A DNA stretch of 64,000 bases from Unio delphinus (Eukaryota; Mollusca; Bivalvia; Unionida; Unionidae): positions 2,040,001 through 2,104,000 of the forward strand of contig JAQISU010000033.1 of assembly GCA_029339505.1 (NCBI GenBank), given 5' to 3'. The position numbers and the translations under genes are program-made. Below, one piece after another: positions 60,291-64,000 of this stretch (the stretch's first letter is position 1; every line of letters starts with the position of its first letter). Under the pieces are notes generated by a model. That model saw only the letters and a program-made list of their open reading frames with translations, ran no database searches and was not told the DNA's origin.

Positions 60291-60889
60291 CAGGGTTCGT
60301 ACGGTCTTTGAAGGTCTTTGAAAGTTTGGGAAAAATGAGGTAGCGTTTTCAAGGCCTTGAAAGTTTGGGAAAATCGAGCATATTACCCTGAGGTCTTTGA
60401 AAGTCTTTGAAAATTGAAATAAACCCCCCAAAAAATAATTTCTTTCCAGAATCACAAATAAAATTATCCGAGGTTGTTAGATTCAGATGTAATCTAGTTA
60501 TCCTGGTTTCTTTCTTTTTATGACCCGTTCAGTTTATTGCCGCCGCAATAACAAAAGAGGCTTTGTTTTGTTTGGCCATCCAAAGTATGCCGCGACGGCG
60601 ACTTCAATCACACATGCACTCTTCATCAAAGCAATACGGTGCCGCTACACACTTCATCAAAGGAAGTCACCAATAAAATTGCCCAAGGTCGTTAGCTTCG
60701 GATGCAGCTGGTTTTCCTGGCTTCTTTCGTTTGACGAATAGTTCAATTTGACTGGACGAGTCCATCAGTTTTAGCCAATCAAAATGTTAATTACACTAAT
60801 TCTACGTAGAAAGTTCGCGAAAGTTATACGCTTGAGAATTCAAAATTTCTTCATTCGATTTACATCGTCTGCAAGTTCAGTGTTTAAAA

Positions 60890-61055
60890 ATGCCAGGTCT
60901 TTGCTCTTTCAACGATATCTGGCTTGAACAAAAGAAGTACAAGGAATGGCTGCAAAAAAATAAGTTATGCAAACGAAAGGCGTTTTGTACGCTGTGTAAA
61001 AAGACGATCAACTTGGCTTCAATGGGAGAAGGAGCCCTTACAAGTCATGCCAAAG
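60890..61055 (+). pseudogene. Transposase N-terminal zinc-finger exon (BED-like)
   Basis: From ATG: MPGLCSFNDIWLEQKKYKEW, then CKRKAFCTLCKKTINLASMG and ALTSHAKG, ending at a donor-like gtaggt. C-x2-C followed by His in SH(A/M)KG is the pattern of a BED-type finger; the last His would come from the next exon. Probably the DNA-binding start of the transposase. No continuing exon was identified. Confidence 0.7.
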
Positions 61056-61699
61056 GTAGGTTGCAAATTAGTAACTACATGTTCATTTAGTGGAACAAAG
61101 ATGCAGAAGTATAAGCAATTGGTAGTTTTTGGAAAAATAATGGTAATTCATTACTCGTCGGGTATAAAATAAGATCGTTTAGTTTGATGATTTGGGAGAT
61201 ATAGCAAAAGAGGGCCTGTTTAAATTTACTTCTACCGTCGGTTTATTTAACACGTTTGAGGAACAAAAATCATTTTCGAAAAATTTGTTCTACATAACAA
61301 TATTCCTTGATTTAATACAAAAACATCCATTGTAATAAATTAAATTCACGGATAAACAGTTTCAAAGTGCGCATGCGTACACTATATTAGAGTTAAACAA
61401 GAGTTCTTGTTCTTGAATTGCGAGTAAAAAAAAAATTAAAAAAAATTATAAAAAAAAGCCTCAACGAAACAAACAGGTTGCTATATATAGAACCTGTTTT
61501 GTCCAGTACTTTGAAGTGCGTGAAATATTACTAAATTTAAAGATGTTTATTACAAATGGGGAAAAACATGTCCTGGGCTGACCCTGGACTTATGCAATCA
61601 GGATCAGACAAGGAAAAGGGAGAAACAAAACTTCGTAGGGTCCTAAAAATTATGTGTGAGGCAGGAAGAGAAGTAGAGTCCCGATGTGATTTAATATGA

Positions 61700-62348
61700 A
61701 CTCAGTACGGAAAATTAGTGGATGAAGTTATCCAATCGGACAATCATCCATTGAAATGCTTCAGTAGAACAGATGACAGACTTGATGAAGTGTTTTATTC
61801 TGTCCTTTCCAAAAGAAATGAATATGTTGAACTTTGGAATGTTCTCCAGAAAATGTTGTTGTTATCACATGGGCAGGCAAGAGAGAGGATTTTCTATCAA
61901 CAAACAGGTATCTGTTGAGAACCTCAGCAGAGAAAGCCTCAGAGCTCAAAGGTTAATCATTGAGACAATGAGAAAAGCTGGTGGACCTTTGGAAATCATC
62001 ATTAGCAATGAAATGATGACATATGCCTCCTCTGCAAGACATAAGTACCATGCCTATCTGGATAAGAAGAAAGCAGAGGAGAAGGATGAGAAGAAAAACC
62101 CAAAAGGAAAGAAACGGGAGTTGGCCTTGGATGAAGTGGAAGAACTTAAAGCCAAAAAGCTGCGTCTTGACGCTGACATTGCCAGCCTACATGCATCCTC
62201 TGTACAGAAAGCAGAAGAGGCAGAATTAAAAGGACTCATTGTGCTTGTCACAGAGTCAAATGCTCTTAGGAGAAGAGCAGAGGAAAAGATGACAGTGGTG
62301 GCATCTCTTTCCAAAATGATTGAAGAGAAAAAAAAGCAAATAAAATAA
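61700..62348 (+). pseudogene. Transposase C-terminal fragment with coiled-coil tail
   Basis: The first part, LKCFSRTDDRLDEVFYSVLS with KRNEYVELWNVLQKMLLLSH, is in the frame of 61718. A one-base shift near 61880 leads to ERGFSINKQVSVENLSRESL in the frame of 61773. SHGQA...ERGFSINK resembles the hAT dimerisation-region motif (G..A.vERgFS). A charged Lys/Glu-rich stretch follows (KKKAEEKDEKKNPKGKKREL, DEVEELKAKKLRLDADIASL), likely coiled coil, ending at a stop in 62346-62348. The frame break suggests it is dead, but the 192-codon 3' frame is intact. Confidence 0.65.
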
Positions 62349-63005
62349 TGCATTTAAAGCAGTGCTGATGTCTTTTAAGAGAACAATTTATGTTGTATTA
62401 AATCTGACACGTATGTTACATATTTCTGGAGAAAAAAACAACAAATGTTAACCTATTTTCTAGATCATTATAATGCAATTTTAGGCAATTAAGTATAGTT
62501 TGACTTTAATCAGTAAAAAATATTGTGGTATTTGGCATTCGTTGTTTTCTCTTATAACCTGTATACACAATGTTAGCAAAAATAGGTCTTGGAAATCTCT
62601 GTTTGTGGTCTTTGAAAGTTTGGGAAAAGTCTTTGAATTTATCAGTCATAGTTGAGTATGAACCCTGATGGACAAAAAGACAAGTGAATATATGGGATTA
62701 TTTGTATATAGATGATGTATTTGGGCATTTATTTTACATATTTGTTATAAAAAGAGAGAATTATAATATGTTGGCAGCAAAAAATGCCTAATTATTGACA
62801 TAATTCTGATGTGAACACTGACATGCACATGAAATAACTTAAGTACCAATAGTATTGGAGAACAAATTCATGTGACAATAAATATTGTAAAATTATTCAA
62901 ATTTTTGGTATGTTTAATAGTTTTTCATATGATTATTTTGTTACATATTATGGTCACAAGTTGCACCAGGAGCAGATTTTCATGCATGTAAAATGCATTT
63001 TTAGT

Positions 63006-63024
63006 CAGGGGTCTTTGACCCCTG
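63006..63024. repeat. Small perfect hairpin next to an 18-base T run
   Basis: caggggtc, ttt, gacccctg. A T run at about 63035-63052 follows, right before the second part of repeat D, and could be the A tail of a minus-strand retroposon. Confidence 0.6.
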
Positions 63025-63054
63025 GACCCCCTCCTTTTTTTTTTTTTTTTTGAG

Positions 63055-63240
63055 GTCAAACTCATGTCTGAAACCTAAAAGTGCTACATATGAAAACTGC
63101 AAACACTAAAGAATGTTAAAAGATGAGAGGGGCAAATAACTCATTGTTTATTGAAATTTTAGCATGTTATATGTTGATTGCACTTTTTCTTCCAGGATTC
63201 CGCTTTTTAACCACTTGGCTTATGCTTTTTCCTCATCAGT
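63055..63240 (-). repeat. Repeat family D, part 2 of a split copy
   Basis: cctaaaagtgctacatatga, gagaggggcaaataac, attccgctttttaaccactt match the reverse complement of about 13260-13412. Confidence 0.7.
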
Positions 63241-64000
63241 GGTTAGCATGTATGGGTCATGTACACTGAGTGAAAGAAGAAACATTTGTTTCTGCAAAAT
63301 GACATTAGTTCTTTACAATCTATAGTTACAAACTTTAAGTGGATTTGTTGCACTTCAGGTAAAGAATTACTCTATAAATATCAGCAATGAAAAATCAAAG
63401 TAATTTATGAACTAAAAGAAAAATGGCTTCCACAATAATGTGAGTTCTTCATTATCTATAGTTACTGATCTTTATTGGCAGTTGGCACTTGTGATAAGGA
63501 AGAACCATGATTTTTTTTTCTTTCAGTAAATAATTCAAACGACAAAGTCACAGTGTCTGAAAGGATTTCTGCACAATCACAAATACATCATCCAAACCTA
63601 ATTGATTGCTTGCACTTTGGGAAAAGGTCAATTGATTTTGATGCCACAAAGTAACACTGAGGTCAATGTGACTGAAAGAAGAAAAATGATATTAGTTCTT
63701 CATCATAGACTTGGCTCAAATTGTATGGATGGCTTTCAGTTTGAGTAGCGAAGAAGCCTAATGTTCTTGGGATAAAAAAGGGTTACTGTGACCACAGCTG
63801 TATTTGCACAAAATAATTTCAAATGTTGACATGGATGAATTATAAACATATTACAGGAATATCATGTATCATTCATGGTTATTTTTTTTCTGTGTACATT
63901 GAGAATCATGTGCAGTGGTCTCACCCTGTAAACAAATTGCTTTTGGAAAAAAGTGTTCTTATTAAGAATGTGTATATATTTGTAGGGATGTTTGGTATAA

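Larger units (their letters stand above)
60291..62667 (+). mobile_element. BED-finger hAT-like DNA transposon, internally deleted
   Basis: Ends cagggttcgtac and, reversed, cagggttcatac, with gtctttgaaagtttggg subterminal words inverted at both sides. ATGGA occurs immediately outside both ends (60286-60290, 62668-62672). Inside are an N-terminal zinc-finger exon and a C-terminal coding block, but the DDE/insertion-domain core is missing. The superfamily call rests on the two protein ends; the 5-bp flank is unusual for hAT, which normally duplicates 8 bp. Confidence 0.75.
58825..64000. other. GPR89 intron 7 (open at window end)
   Basis: Contains split repeat D (59103-59735 and 63055-63240) and the hAT-like element (60291-62667). 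The last 760 bases show degenerate repeats with gttcttcat and tgatatt words. The next GPR89 exon was not found. Confidence 0.7.

Noticed and set aside
59943..60455. 170-codon minus-strand frame
   Set aside because: It overlaps the hAT-like terminus and its subterminal repeats (FPNFQ repeats come from the gtttggg words); no family match and no splice context.

Overview
The window looks like nuclear DNA of an animal, probably a mollusc and perhaps a bivalve. It is AT-rich, its genes are split by kilobase introns with GT/AG borders, and it holds tRNA-derived SINEs, hAT and pogo DNA transposons and a DIRS retrotransposon. The phylum is an inference from the repeat style; no species can be named.

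Two conserved genes stand head to head. On the minus strand are the first six coding exons of a USP25/USP28-type ubiquitin protease (30452 down to 6344). They give about 231 codons: UBA-like region, SUMO-interacting motif, two ubiquitin-interacting motifs, and the start of the catalytic domain with its cysteine box. On the plus strand are the first seven coding exons of the Golgi pH regulator GPR89 (31140 to 58824), about 208 codons. The start codons are 687 bp apart, so the two genes probably share a bidirectional promoter. Reading phase is continuous across every exon junction in both genes. The 3' parts of both lie outside the window or were not found.

The rest is mobile and repetitive DNA. 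Left to right: a minus-strand DIRS fragment (1-2453); a 53-bp and a 42-bp minisatellite; a 26-29 bp minisatellite of more than 1.6 kb split by a pogo-like transposon (9868-13068); a 49-bp minisatellite; a small hAT-like MITE (18268-18521); a 698-bp hAT element (20692-21389); a LINE tail; a solo-LTR candidate; an inverted SINE pair near the promoter; a decayed pogo/Tigger-like element with a second copy of the hAT element nested in it (38579-40870); a 30-bp minisatellite; a tandem pair of pogo-transposase relics; a 6.9-kb DIRS retrotransposon inserted in one relic (49073-56018); and a BED-finger hAT-like element (60291-62667) lying inside an older split repeat.

The most striking structure is the DIRS element. 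Its internal complementary region (55656-55750) is a perfect 40 + 58 nt reverse complement of the two element ends, joined at a shared TTT/AAA core. The partly matching neighbouring duplicate supplies a pre-insertion site. No gene in the window suggests a wholly new protein system.
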